From an uncultured Sphingomonadaceae bacterium (GTDB lineage Bacteria > Pseudomonadota > Alphaproteobacteria > Sphingomonadales > Sphingomonadaceae), in assembly GCA_937873035.1 (NCBI GenBank), contig CALMVA010000058.1, positions 1 to 64,000 of the forward strand: a stretch of DNA of 64,000 nt, read 5' to 3'. The translations under genes and the position numbers were made by a program. The notes under the pieces were generated by a model, which had not been told where the DNA came from, did no database searches, and saw only the letters and a list, made by a program, of their open reading frames with translations. Positions within the stretch are counted from its first letter, which is position 1. Every line of letters starts with the position of its first letter. Positions 26,129 to 34,882 of this stretch are shown here, in pieces.

Positions 26129-26770
26129 CTATTGCTTGACCCAGGCGAGGATGATTTCTGCCACCTGATCGCGGCGCTTCTTCATTGCCTTAGGAGCGCC
26201 CATATCGACGCCGAAATTGGCATTGAAGGTGTAGCGGTTCGACACATTGTAAAAGCACAGCGCGCTGATCGACATATGCAGCTCTATGGGGTCGATGCCC
26301 TTGCGAAAAACGCCATCGGCAATGCCCTTGTCAATGATCGCGCGCAGTTGCGCGATGACGCTGCGGTTGCGCTCCTTCAAGCCCGGCACATGGCCGATAT
26401 GTTCGCCATGGTGCATATTCTCATTCATCACGAGGCGCACGAAATCCGGGTTGTTGGCGTGATAATCGAAGGTCTGGCCAATTTGCGCGCGCAGCGCCTG
26501 TTCGGCAGGAAGCTCCCGAAAGCGGGCCTCGGCCTCTTCCTCGCGCCCACGGATGCGCACATAGGCCTGTTCCAGCACCGCGCGATACAGCTCTTCCTTG
26601 CCGCCGAAATAATAATAGATCATCCGCTTGGAAGAATTGGTCTTTTCGGCAATCTCGTCAATGCGCGCGCCAGCCAGCCCCTTGTCGGCAAATTCGCGCG
26701 TTGCAACCGCCAGAATGTTGTTGCGCGTCTCATCGGCATCATTGCTGCGTGCGTCTGCCGATTTTTTCAT
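26129..26770 (-). CDS. TetR/AcrR family regulator of the quinate/shikimate block
   Basis: This 213-residue regulator has helices typical of TetR at residues 10-60 (NNILAVATREFADKGLAGARIDEIAEKTNSSKRMIYYYFGGKEELY), including the canonical YYYF recognition segment. A large ligand pocket domain follows, with an FDYHANNPDFVRLVMNENMHHG segment of the sort seen in TetR_C_11-like regulators. The ATG at 26770 begins the conserved part, and an upstream start at 26833 is also open. It lies 60 bases after the dehydratase gene on the same strand, so the dehydratase operator (28740) would also autoregulate it. Operator assignment is inference from co-occurrence. Confidence 0.9.
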   Translation of the reverse strand: MKKSADARSNDADETRNNILAVATREFADKGLAGARIDEIAEKTNSSKRMIYYYFGGKEELYRAVLEQAYVRIRGREEEAEARFRELPAEQALRAQIGQTFDYHANNPDFVRLVMNENMHHGEHIGHVPGLKERNRSVIAQLRAIIDKGIADGVFRKGIDPIELHMSISALCFYNVSNRYTFNANFGVDMGAPKAMKKRRDQVAEIILAWVKQ

Positions 26771-26829
26771 TCGTGCCAATGCTGTTCCCCTGCTGCGCGA
26801 TTTCACTCTTAATGTGCAATTGCCGGAAC

Positions 26830-28704
26830 TCAATCGGCCACATCGGCCTTGAAGCGCGCCTGAGCTGCAAGACGGATGACGGCATTGGCCGCGCCATAGG
26901 CCGCATAACCCCGCCGCTCCACGATTTCAAAGAACACGCGCTTGGCAAAGGCGCGGCTGTAGAACTGGAAATATTCCGCCTCTCCATCGCGATCATAGAG
27001 GATGTTGAGCGCCGCCATCCGGTCGATCAACGCCGGATCAAGCCCGAAGCGCGCTTCCAGATCGTCATAATAATTGCGGGGAATTTCAAGCAGCCCAAGC
27101 CCGTTCGCCTGCGCGGCTTCTGCTGCTGCGAACACGTCGGGCGTCGAAAAGGCAAGATGCTGCACGCCAGCTCCCATGTAATTATGGATGAAGCGCGATG
27201 AGAGCGTCTGCGCCGCCAGCGACCCGTTGAGCGTTACGCGGAATGTCTTGTCCCGCGATTCCACAGCCTGACTTTGCACCAGCCCAAGCGTATCGGCGAT
27301 CTCAAGCTGCGGCGTCTTTGAGACATCAAACAACGCCACATAATAAAGCAGCCAGGAGAGGAATTCTTCATATTGCATCGTCTGCGCGATGTGATCGACC
27401 TGCTCCAGCCCAAGCGGGATGAGCGCGCCCCCTGGTGCCACGGGATGCGGAAACTCATGCGCCCACAGCTCCTCCTCAGCCCCATCTTTGACGAAATAGA
27501 CAAGGCTGCCGCCCACACCGCGCACCGACGGCATCTGGATTTCATCGGGGCCGACGGCGGAAGCGAACTTCTGGAGACCAAGCGCATCGGCCCGCTCCAG
27601 CGCCGCCGCCGGATCGGAGACGCGCAGGCCAATCGCGCAGACCGACGCGCCGTGGACGACATCAAAGCTGTGTGCCAGCCCTTCGGGGTCGGCATTGACG
27701 ACAATGTTGATGTCGCCCTGCTGCCATCGCACCACATCCTTGCGGCGATGATGCGCTGTCGGCCGAAAGCCGAGCGCGGCAAGCATCGCGCCCAGCGCAT
27801 CGGCCTCATCATCGCTGGCCGCGAATTCGATAAAGGCGACGCCGCGCACATCGACGCGCGGCGGCATGGCTGGCACGATTGGCGCACGCGCACGGCGCGC
27901 CACGCTATCATGCATCAGTTGCAACGAACGGAACCCGTCGCGCGCCACGCCCGAAGCAGAGCCTGCGCGGAAACGGTCGTTGAAGATTTCAAGCGACCAA
28001 TAGCCGTGATAGCCGATGCGGTGGATCGCCTCTGCCCAATCGGCAACCGGCAGATCGCCCTGCCCCGGCATATTGCGGAAGTGGCGGCTCCAGCTCAAAA
28101 AATCCATTTGCAGGCGCGGCGCGTCTGCCACTTGCACAAGAAACAATTTGTCGGCGCGAATATCGCCAATGCTTGATGACGGCACCTCGCGCGCAAGCGA
28201 GTGGAAGCTGTCGAGAATAAGGCCGATATTCGGATGATCGACATCGCGCACGATGCTCCACGCGTCACGATGGTCAAACACATGACGCCCCCATGCGAGC
28301 GCCTCATAGCCAATGCGCATCCCGGCGGCCGCCGCAAGATCACCAAGCTCGGCAAAATCATCGATGATGCGCGCGCGATCTCCCAGGGCGAGGGGGGAAC
28401 AGTTGGAACAGACGAGCACAAGGTCTGTCTGCAACTCGGCCATCACGCCAAATTTGCGCTTCATCCGCTCAAAGCCGCGTGCACGCTGCGGTTCCGGCAT
28501 CCCCTCAAAATCGCGAAAGGGCTGGAAGAGCGTGCACGTCAGGCCCAGATCGCGGATCGCCTTGCCCACATCACGCGGACTGCCGGGATAAGAGAGCAGA
28601 TCATTCTCAAAAATCTCCACCCCCTGAAAGCCCGCATCGGCCACGGCGCGCAGCTTGCCATCCAGCGTGCCGCTGATCGAAACGGTCGCAATCGATGATT
28701 TCAT
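26830..28704 (-). CDS. quiC: 3-Dehydroshikimate dehydratase with fused HPPD-like domain (QuiC/QsuB type)
   Basis: This 624-residue enzyme converts 3-dehydroshikimate to protocatechuate. Residues 1-270 form a xylose-isomerase-like TIM barrel, with metal-site regions such as IGYEALAWGRHVFDH, LILDSFHSLAR and YWSLEIFND. Residues about 285-610 resemble 4-hydroxyphenylpyruvate dioxygenase and keep its three iron ligands in VDHIAQ, VQHLAFS and AEYFQFY. Corynebacterium QsuB and Pseudomonas QuiC1 share this two-domain build and length. The gene heads an operon with the TetR regulator and has an operator 36 bases upstream. The matching dehydrogenase is at 18273. No 3-dehydroquinate dehydratase is in the window. 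Confidence 0.92.
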   Translation of the reverse strand: MKSSIATVSISGTLDGKLRAVADAGFQGVEIFENDLLSYPGSPRDVGKAIRDLGLTCTLFQPFRDFEGMPEPQRARGFERMKRKFGVMAELQTDLVLVCSNCSPLALGDRARIIDDFAELGDLAAAAGMRIGYEALAWGRHVFDHRDAWSIVRDVDHPNIGLILDSFHSLAREVPSSSIGDIRADKLFLVQVADAPRLQMDFLSWSRHFRNMPGQGDLPVADWAEAIHRIGYHGYWSLEIFNDRFRAGSASGVARDGFRSLQLMHDSVARRARAPIVPAMPPRVDVRGVAFIEFAASDDEADALGAMLAALGFRPTAHHRRKDVVRWQQGDINIVVNADPEGLAHSFDVVHGASVCAIGLRVSDPAAALERADALGLQKFASAVGPDEIQMPSVRGVGGSLVYFVKDGAEEELWAHEFPHPVAPGGALIPLGLEQVDHIAQTMQYEEFLSWLLYYVALFDVSKTPQLEIADTLGLVQSQAVESRDKTFRVTLNGSLAAQTLSSRFIHNYMGAGVQHLAFSTPDVFAAAEAAQANGLGLLEIPRNYYDDLEARFGLDPALIDRMAALNILYDRDGEAEYFQFYSRAFAKRVFFEIVERRGYAAYGAANAVIRLAAQARFKADVAD

Positions 28705-28739
28705 AACAGATCGCCTCTCGCGTGCTGCATTATTTGGTA

Positions 28740-28755
28740 TTAACTAGTTAGTTCA
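28740..28755. promoter_or_regulatory. Operator copy before the dehydratase gene
   Basis: TTAACTAGTTAGTTCA is an inverted repeat with arms TTAACTA and TAGTTCA (6 of 7 complementary) around GT. Reverse-complemented, it matches the 22216 site at 15 of 16 positions. It lies 36 bases before the minus-strand start at 28704. Confidence 0.65.
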
Positions 28756-28840
28756 TATCAGCAGCGCCGCAAGTAGGCAAGACAGCACAGCTTGTCCGAT
28801 TGCCGCAAAGTTGGCAGGCTGGCCTTTGGAGGATGATCGC

Positions 28841-29305
28841 ATGGACGATTTCACCATCGCGCGGGTGATTCATGTTGTGGCGGTGCTGATGTGGATTGGC
28901 GGGGTTGCGCTTGTGACCACCGTCATCATGCCCGCCATCCGCAATGCGAGCGCGCCGGATGACCGGCTGGCCGATTTCCATCGTATCGAAAACCGCTTTG
29001 CACCACAGGCAAAGCTCTGGGTGTTGCTGGCAGGTGCATCCGGCTTCTGGATGACATGGCGGGGCGGGCTGTGGCCGCGTTTTTCCGATCCGCAGTATTG
29101 GTGGATGGTTGCGATGGTCGGCGTGTGGAGCCTTTTTGCGACCATGCTTTTCGTGGCCGAGCCGCTTTTCCTCCACCACCGCATGGCACACTCACCCAGC
29201 CCCGCACGGGATTTTGCCCGGATGGAAGCGGCACATCGCGTGCTTCTGCTCGCCTCGCTCATCACAACCGCTGGTGTCGTCGGGGGAAGCCACGGCCTTT
29301 GGTAA
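28841..29305 (+). CDS. CopD-like four-helix membrane protein
   Basis: This 154-residue integral membrane protein has four predicted helices (about residues 5-28, 55-75, 83-105 and 130-150). The first, RVIHVVAVLMWIGGVALV, carries a His in the style of CopD and other small cytochrome-like or copper-resistance membrane proteins. GGAGGA lies 9 bases before the ATG. It faces the PepSY permease gene tail-to-tail with a 6-base gap and lies beside a metal-uptake cluster. The function is unproven; heme or copper handling is a guess from the His pattern and neighbours. Confidence 0.7.
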   Translation: MDDFTIARVIHVVAVLMWIGGVALVTTVIMPAIRNASAPDDRLADFHRIENRFAPQAKLWVLLAGASGFWMTWRGGLWPRFSDPQYWWMVAMVGVWSLFATMLFVAEPLFLHHRMAHSPSPARDFARMEAAHRVLLLASLITTAGVVGGSHGLW

Positions 29306-29311
29306 GGGGGA

Positions 29312-30403
29312 TTACTGCCTGACGGTGCTCCCCCTTCCCCGCCAACGCCGCCAGCCCGTTATGAAAAGAATGAGCGGCACCAGCCCGGCCAGCACCGCAA
29401 GCACGCGTGTTGCCAGCCCGCCGAACGATCCGTCATGCAGCGGGTGCGCCCAGTTGTTGAGTGTCGTGGCCGCCCCCATCATGGCCGCATCGTGCACCGC
29501 GAGGACATGACCGTTATATTGATCGACCCACACAAAACTGTGCGGAAAGCGGCGGGAAGGATCGCCGGGCTGCTGCACGCGAAAGCGAAACGCGCCATCG
29601 TCGGCCCCCGGCACTTCAATCCACGCAATGCGCGCACCGGGAAGCGCCGATTGCGCGGTCCTCAAGGCCTTTGCGACGCCAATCTGCCGCCCTGTCCACG
29701 CCGCTGAGACGGGTGCGGGCATGGGCTCCAGCGGCCCGGCAAGTGCCGCCAGCACCGCATCGCTCTGGCGCGGAAGCTCCAGCATCACACCCGTGAGCGT
29801 CAGCACAAAGAGAAGGATCAAGCTGCCCAGCCCCGCCAGCTTATGCTGATCGCGCAGTCGCCGCGACAGGGCGGCCCGGCGCTTATAGGCCAGCGCCTTG
29901 GCAAGGCTGCCGCGCGGCCACCATGCCCAGAGACCCGACACGAGCAGCACGAGCAGAACCAGCCCGGCGATGCCAAGCGATGTTCCGCCCACCGCCCCCA
30001 GCAACAGCCGATAGTGCAGATCATAAAGGAAGGTCATGGCGTAATCCCCCCAATAGTCTCGCCGCAGCACCTGACCGCCATCGGGTGACAGCCAGACCAT
30101 CATCGGCGCGAAGCCCCGGCCTGCGGTTTCCGGCGGATTGTAATAGCGCGCGGGGATGGTGCCCTGCCCGTCCGTCACCTCGAAGCGCCACGCGCCCGCC
30201 TTGTCGGGATAGGCGCTGCGCACTGTTGCCAGCGCACGATCCCAATCCGGCGTGTGCCGCCCCTCTGCCCGGATCTCTGGATGCAGCAGCGCATCAATTT
30301 CCGGGTAGAAGACCAGCACCGAGCCTGTGAGGCCAAGCAGCACGAACAGCGCCCCGAACGTCAGGCCCATCCAGAGATGGACCTGACGCACGAAGCTGCG
30401 CAT
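29312..30403 (-). CDS. PepSY-domain iron-uptake permease-like protein (PiuB family)
   Basis: This 363-residue inner-membrane protein has the PepSY-associated layout. The first helix follows RQVHLWMGLTFGALFVLLGLTGSVLVFYPEID, a periplasmic PepSY segment comes next, then a helix pair with LHYRLLLG, RDQHKLAGL and a last helix. The repeated HxW/H...G motifs resemble PiuB and FoxB proteins that reduce or pass on siderophore iron. Its ATG overlaps the TonB receptor stop by ATGA, so the two are translationally coupled. This pairing strongly supports a metal-chelate uptake role. Confidence 0.88.
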   Translation of the reverse strand: MRSFVRQVHLWMGLTFGALFVLLGLTGSVLVFYPEIDALLHPEIRAEGRHTPDWDRALATVRSAYPDKAGAWRFEVTDGQGTIPARYYNPPETAGRGFAPMMVWLSPDGGQVLRRDYWGDYAMTFLYDLHYRLLLGAVGGTSLGIAGLVLLVLLVSGLWAWWPRGSLAKALAYKRRAALSRRLRDQHKLAGLGSLILLFVLTLTGVMLELPRQSDAVLAALAGPLEPMPAPVSAAWTGRQIGVAKALRTAQSALPGARIAWIEVPGADDGAFRFRVQQPGDPSRRFPHSFVWVDQYNGHVLAVHDAAMMGAATTLNNWAHPLHDGSFGGLATRVLAVLAGLVPLILFITGWRRWRGRGSTVRQ

Positions 30404-32415
30404 CAGAATGTCACCCGGACGCTGCCGGTAACGCTTGCCGCGTCCGCAGGGCTGTGGAGCGACTGCGCGCCATCCCACCAGACATATTCATAATCGGTGC
30501 TGGTGATGTTCTTGGCAGAAAGTGACAGTTCCACCTGCGGCGAGAGCCTGTAGGCCGCCTCGGCGTTGAGCGCGGCATAATCGCCCCAGCGCCCCTGGTT
30601 GTTGGTCGTCGCCAGCTCATAGGAAGATTGCCCGCCTCCCCAGACCGAGAGGCGCAGACCCGGCACCGCGGTAAAATCAACGCCCCCTGAAAACAGCCAG
30701 TGCGGCACATGGTCAATCTCATTGCCAAGCAAGGCCGGCGTCGCGGGATCGGGCTTGGTGATGATCGCCTTCTGCCACGCAAGCGCGCCCCAGAGCGAGA
30801 GGCCCTCGACCGGACGGGCGCTCAACTGAACGTCCACACCCTTGCGGCGTGTGGAGCCCAGATTGTCAAAATCCCCCAGCGGATCATTGAGCTTGCGCTT
30901 GATTTCGCCGGTCGCGGTCTGCTTCCAGATGGCGATGCGACCTTCGAGCGCATCCCCGGCCGCATATTTGACGCCAGCCTCCCAGCCTTCGTTGATCGAC
31001 GGCGCAAGGTCCACCTGACGCGGCGGGATAAGATAAGCGCCTGATCCGACACCGATCTGGTAGGTCTTGCCCCAATTGCCGTAGAGCGTCAGCCCGGCAA
31101 GTGGGGTGAGCGTTGCCGACAGCTTGGGCTGGCGGATGGCGCCATAGGCGTTGAAGGGCGCGGTCGTATTGTTGAGGCGATTGGCAAAATCCCCACCAAC
31201 CCAGTCGATACGGTAGGCGGGCGTCAGCTTGAGCCAGGCCGCGGGCACGATCGCCGCCTGTGCATAGATGCCGCCCACGGTGAGATTGAATTTCTGGTCA
31301 CGCGTCTGGCTGGTCGGCACCCGCGCGACAGACAGGTAGCGCAGCGACACATTGTCCTGACGCTGAATATCTCCCCCCGTTTCAAGCATCATCTGCACGC
31401 CCGCCAGCGATGCGTGATAATGGAGAGCGGCAAGCGCGCCCCACTGGTCTTCGCGCGCCACGCGCCGCTGCTGCGATGCGCCTGCGGAAAACTTGACGTA
31501 GCGATCATCGCGCAGGCGATTGACATAGGCCTTGGCCGAAAGATCGAGCCGATCGCCGATCGCCGCGTCGAAATGCGCGCTCATCTGCTGCATCTTGCGT
31601 GTGTCGCCATCGGTCGCGTTATAGGCGTTGGTCATCTGCGGATCGCGCCGCGCATCGGCAAAGGTCAGATAGCCCGGCTCTTGCGCGTGCGAAATATAGT
31701 GGCGCGCGATCAGCCCAAGGCTCACATCCTCGCTGAAATTGTAGAACCATTTTCCAGCCAGGCTGAGCCGATCAAGATTGGCGTGATCGCGATAACCGCC
31801 TGAATCGCGGTAGCCGATGAAATAGTTCTGGCTGAACTTGCCCGTCTCCAGCCCCGCTGAAAGCTGGCCTTCATAGGTTGCATTGCTGCCCACAGACGCC
31901 CGGCCGTCAAGATAGGTGCCCCCCATGCGCGTCTGGATGTTGGCATTGCCCGCGATGTTGTGCAGGCCGTATCGCGCGTCAGACGTGCCGCGCACAACCT
32001 CCACACCCGCGATGTCGAGCGGAAAGACCATATCGATAAAGGGCATATTGCCATCATTGCTGTTGGACGGGATGCCATCGATGAGCAGCTTGGCCGCGTT
32101 GACTTCCCCCTCGCCATTAAAGCCACGGAAGCTGAACTTGCCGCTGGTCGTGCTCTGATTGAAATCCGTAACAAGAACGCCGGGCAGACGGCCGACAAGC
32201 TCCCACGCATAATCAACATTGGCGTTCTGTGCGACATCGCCGCCCAGCCGGTCCACCGAGGTGACGATGCTGGATGTGCTGCCCGCCATGTTTTTGGCGG
32301 TGACGACAATGTCTCCCACCGTAAAGCTTGTATCGGCCTGCTCGGCACGCGCGGAGGTGGAAACGGCAAGGGCAACAAGGCACGCAGACGCGCGTGCGAA
32401 ATACTTCAACGTCAT
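30403..32415 (-). CDS. TonB-dependent receptor for a metal chelate
   Basis: This 670-residue receptor is shorter than the three catabolic ones and matches the siderophore or metal type. It has a signal peptide (to RAEQ, about 26), a TonB-box-like DIVVTAKN, a plug with GVLVTDFNQSTTSGKFSFRGF and VEVVRGTSDARYGLHNIAGNANI, and a barrel ending ...ASVTGSVRVTF. It is coupled to a PepSY permease and sits near a DUF2946 gene. DUF2946 is often found with copper genes, so copper as well as ferric chelates should be considered. A CACCGGTT-type motif lies 34 bases upstream and recurs before the DUF2946 gene. Confidence 0.92.
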   Translation of the reverse strand: MTLKYFARASACLVALAVSTSARAEQADTSFTVGDIVVTAKNMAGSTSSIVTSVDRLGGDVAQNANVDYAWELVGRLPGVLVTDFNQSTTSGKFSFRGFNGEGEVNAAKLLIDGIPSNSNDGNMPFIDMVFPLDIAGVEVVRGTSDARYGLHNIAGNANIQTRMGGTYLDGRASVGSNATYEGQLSAGLETGKFSQNYFIGYRDSGGYRDHANLDRLSLAGKWFYNFSEDVSLGLIARHYISHAQEPGYLTFADARRDPQMTNAYNATDGDTRKMQQMSAHFDAAIGDRLDLSAKAYVNRLRDDRYVKFSAGASQQRRVAREDQWGALAALHYHASLAGVQMMLETGGDIQRQDNVSLRYLSVARVPTSQTRDQKFNLTVGGIYAQAAIVPAAWLKLTPAYRIDWVGGDFANRLNNTTAPFNAYGAIRQPKLSATLTPLAGLTLYGNWGKTYQIGVGSGAYLIPPRQVDLAPSINEGWEAGVKYAAGDALEGRIAIWKQTATGEIKRKLNDPLGDFDNLGSTRRKGVDVQLSARPVEGLSLWGALAWQKAIITKPDPATPALLGNEIDHVPHWLFSGGVDFTAVPGLRLSVWGGGQSSYELATTNNQGRWGDYAALNAEAAYRLSPQVELSLSAKNITSTDYEYVWWDGAQSLHSPADAASVTGSVRVTF

Positions 32416-32448
32416 TGGAAATATCCTGAACTGAATAGATAGCGGCCA

Positions 32449-32467
32449 CGCACCGGTTTTACCGGCG
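32449..32467. promoter_or_regulatory. CACCGG-N5-CCGG motif before the metal receptor
   Basis: The 19-base sequence CGCACCGGTTTTACCGGCG is 34 bases upstream of the receptor start and matches 16 of 19 positions of the site at 32875-32893. The two CCGG cores are self-complementary, as expected for a dimeric regulator. No candidate regulator gene is adjacent. Confidence 0.45.
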
Positions 32468-32483
32468 GCGGCAAGTTGGCGCG

Positions 32484-32870
32484 TCAGTTCAGTGCGGGAG
32501 GCCCGGTCTTGGGCGGCGGCGGGGCCGCCAGCCCCTGCCCGATGGCAACAGAGGCCGCCAGCATGGGCAGAATAATGGCGGAAAATTCAGCAGGCTGAAT
32601 AATCGGGGTCGGCGCGGGGACATCCAGCGTCAGGCCAAGGCCGGAAAAGGCGCAATGCCCGCCCTTCTCCGCAGTTCCGGGTGCCTTGTCCTTATGGATT
32701 TTCCCATCAGCACCGACAAACGCCATCGAGACGCCGGCACCCGAACAGACGGTGATCCACTGCCCCTTGGCGTCACTCGGCATCCATCCGGCAGGCACAA
32801 GCGCGCGCAGCAGCAGGATCGCGCACAATGCGATTGCGAGAAGGAACCTGTGCTGGCGAATGGCCGTCAT
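32484..32870 (-). CDS. DUF2946 family protein
   Basis: This 128-residue protein has an N-terminal hydrophobic segment (RFLLAIALCAILLLRALVPAGWMP) and, after it, ITVCSGAG and GGHCAFSGL, which are the Cys/His pattern of DUF2946. A hydrophobic segment and a Pro-rich tail follow. The family is unnamed but recurs beside copper and TonB receptor genes. The conserved Cys and His residues could bind a metal on the periplasmic face. ATG 32870 is used; a GTG at 32879 is also in frame but would lie inside the upstream motif. Confidence 0.7.
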   Translation of the reverse strand: MTAIRQHRFLLAIALCAILLLRALVPAGWMPSDAKGQWITVCSGAGVSMAFVGADGKIHKDKAPGTAEKGGHCAFSGLGLTLDVPAPTPIIQPAEFSAIILPMLAASVAIGQGLAAPPPPKTGPPALN

Positions 32871-32874
32871 GACG

Positions 32875-32893
32875 CGCACCGGTTAATCCGGCG
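32875..32893. promoter_or_regulatory. Second CACCGG-N5-CCGG motif, before the DUF2946 gene
   Basis: CGCACCGGTTAATCCGGCG ends 5 bases before the DUF2946 start codon and differs from the 32449 copy only in the three central bases. The very close spacing means a bound protein would cover the ribosome binding region or the transcription start. Confidence 0.4.
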
Positions 32894-32926
32894 CGCGCGG
32901 GCTGACAAGTCATAACAGCCGCAGGA

Positions 32927-33163
32927 TCAGTTCAGGCTGAAAAGCTCTGGAATATCAAGAATATCGCACATCGTGCCGGCAATGCCATGCAGCACGTTGG
33001 ACAGCAGGATCGAGCCAATGACGATTGCGAGAACAGAAGCCACGGCGATCATCCCCATCACCATGCTCTTCATTTCATCGGTGTCGCGCTCCGTATAGGC
33101 CGTGTCAGACACCCGTCCCATATGCGCAGCACCTGCGCCATCTGCGTGTTGAAGGCCATCCAT
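32927..33163 (-). CDS. Small single-helix membrane protein (78 residues)
   Basis: The ATG at 33163 has GAGAGGG upstream at usable spacing. The product has a polar N-terminus (TAYTERDTDEMKS), one strong membrane helix (MVMGMIAVASVLAIVIGSILLSNVL) and a short tail with one Cys. I do not recognise the family. It precedes DUF2946 on the same strand (56-base gap) and may belong to the same metal-related cluster. An internal ATG at 33121 would give a 64-residue version. Confidence 0.5.
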   Translation of the reverse strand: MDGLQHADGAGAAHMGRVSDTAYTERDTDEMKSMVMGMIAVASVLAIVIGSILLSNVLHGIAGTMCDILDIPELFSLN

Positions 33164-33366
33164 CCCTGGACCCTCTCCCTTCTGGACGCGATCTCACCCC
33201 TGGTCGCGTTCTGATGTGCGCAGACTGATATGGTTTTTCTGCTTCGTCAATCACCAATTAACGCATGATTTTGGTGGATTGCGTAGCCTTTTAGCACAAA
33301 AGCTACGCTCCCCACGCATCAGCTGCGCACATCGCCGCCAGCCGAGCAGCGAGTCGTACCCACCAC

Positions 33367-33546
33367 TCAATCAATTTCAATCATCTCAAAGTCGATTTTC
33401 TCGGTGCCGCAGGTCGGGCAATACCAATCTTCAGGAATGTCTTCCCAGCGCGTGCCCGGTGCAAGCCCATCTTCCAGCGAGCCTTCGGCCTCGTCATAGA
33501 TGAACCCGCAGTTGAGGCAGCGCCAGCGGCGATAGGGATGTGCCAT
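33367..33546 (-). CDS. Rubredoxin
   Basis: This 59-residue protein carries the two rubredoxin iron knuckles, [13 protein letters not shown] near residue 10 and [14 protein letters not shown] near residue 42, with the typical [12 protein letters not shown] stretch between them. Rubredoxins hold one Fe(Cys)4 site and pass single electrons, for example to alkane hydroxylases. The gene begins 10 bases after the P450 stop codon on the same strand, so the two are cotranscribed and rubredoxin is a candidate electron donor. P450s more often use 2Fe-2S ferredoxins, none of which is nearby. Confidence 0.95.
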   Translation of the reverse strand: MAHPYRRWRCLNCGFIYDEAEGSLEDGLAPGTRWEDIPEDWYCPTCGTEKIDFEMIEID

Positions 33547-33556
33547 GCCGCCCTCC

Positions 33557-34822
33557 TCACTTCACCGTGAAGCGGATCGGCACGTGCTTGGGCCCGCACA
33601 CGAAATTGGAGATCGTCCGCTCAGGCTTGCCCGCAAGTTCCAGCGAGGCAAGGCGCGGGAAAAGCTCTTCCCACAAGATGCGCATTTCCATGCGCGCCAG
33701 ATGCTGGCCAAGGCACACGTGCGCGCCATAACCAAAGGCGATCTGCTTGTTCGGCGCACGGCGGGGATCAAAGTCAAACGGCCGATCAAACACGCTCTCA
33801 TCGCGATTGGCCGATTGATAGGCAAGCATCAGCCAATCATCCTTGGCGATCTTGCGCCCGGCGATTTCGGTATCCTGCGTGGCCGTGCGCATGAAATGCT
33901 TCACCGGCACGACCCAGCGGATCGATTCTTCCACAAAGCCCGCGATGAGCGAGGGATCATCCTGCATCGCCTTCAGCAATTCCGGGCGTTCCGCCAGCGC
34001 CCACATCGCCCCCGCCGTGGTGTTGGAGGTCGTGTCATGCCCCGCCGTCGCAGCGATGATGTAATAGCCCATCATCTGGCGATGGTTGAGATATTCGCCG
34101 TCAATCTTGCCATTGGCGATCAGGCTGTTGATGTGCTCGGTCGGGTTAGCGCGGAATTTCTTCGTCACCTCGCCAAAATAATTTTCAAGATCCTGCACCA
34201 CGGCGGCAAGGTTCTGAAGCCCTTCTTCGGGCGTCACTTCCTTTTGCGCGCGGTTCAGCTCCGGGTCGGCATTGCTGAACATTTCCTGCGTGAGCCGCAG
34301 CATGAAGGGCTCGTCCTCCTGCGGCACACCCAGCACGGTCATGATGACGCGCAACGGATAGAGGAAAGCGACATCCATGGCGAAATCACATTCGCCATCA
34401 AAGCTCAGCATATGATCGACAAATTCGCGCGCGATGACGCGGACCTGCTCTTCCAGCCCCTTGAGCGCGCGCGGCGTCATATGCGGGAACACGATGGCGC
34501 GCAGATCCTTGTGCTCCTTGCCATCGACCGAGACGAGCGAGCGGATGAGGTTCGGTTCGCCCGTCAGCGCGCGCACCATTGCCTCGCTTTCGCTGGGCGA
34601 CAGGAAGGTTGAACGATCCGCATTATGGAAGATGTCCGGCTGGCGCTCGACTTCCATGATGTCGGCATGGCGGCTCACCACCCAAAAGGGGTCATAGCCT
34701 TCGGGTTGCGCCTTTTCGAGCGGCGCCGTCGCGCGAATGGCCTTGAACGCGGCATCAACCTTATCGCCATCGGCATAGGCGCGCGGGTCGGAAATGGTAT
34801 TGGCAAGATCGACTGAAATCAT
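33557..34822 (-). CDS. Cytochrome P450 monooxygenase
   Basis: This 421-residue soluble bacterial P450 has the I-helix motif AGHDTTS, the ExxR pair in EESIRW and the heme-binding loop [15 protein letters not shown] with Cys 370 as the heme ligand. The overall wording ([19 protein letters not shown]-like [34 protein letters not shown]) resembles sphingomonad P450s acting on terpenoid, steroid or alkyl substrates. The specific substrate is not visible. The gene is followed by rubredoxin on the same transcript. A perfect 16-base palindrome lies 61 bases upstream of the start. Confidence 0.94.
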   Translation of the reverse strand: MISVDLANTISDPRAYADGDKVDAAFKAIRATAPLEKAQPEGYDPFWVVSRHADIMEVERQPDIFHNADRSTFLSPSESEAMVRALTGEPNLIRSLVSVDGKEHKDLRAIVFPHMTPRALKGLEEQVRVIAREFVDHMLSFDGECDFAMDVAFLYPLRVIMTVLGVPQEDEPFMLRLTQEMFSNADPELNRAQKEVTPEEGLQNLAAVVQDLENYFGEVTKKFRANPTEHINSLIANGKIDGEYLNHRQMMGYYIIAATAGHDTTSNTTAGAMWALAERPELLKAMQDDPSLIAGFVEESIRWVVPVKHFMRTATQDTEIAGRKIAKDDWLMLAYQSANRDESVFDRPFDFDPRRAPNKQIAFGYGAHVCLGQHLARMEMRILWEELFPRLASLELAGKPERTISNFVCGPKHVPIRFTVK

Positions 34823-34882
34823 CTGCGGGTCCTCTCCTCGTCAGCATCGCGCGAGACTGTGGCGATTCGAGGCACGCATTGA

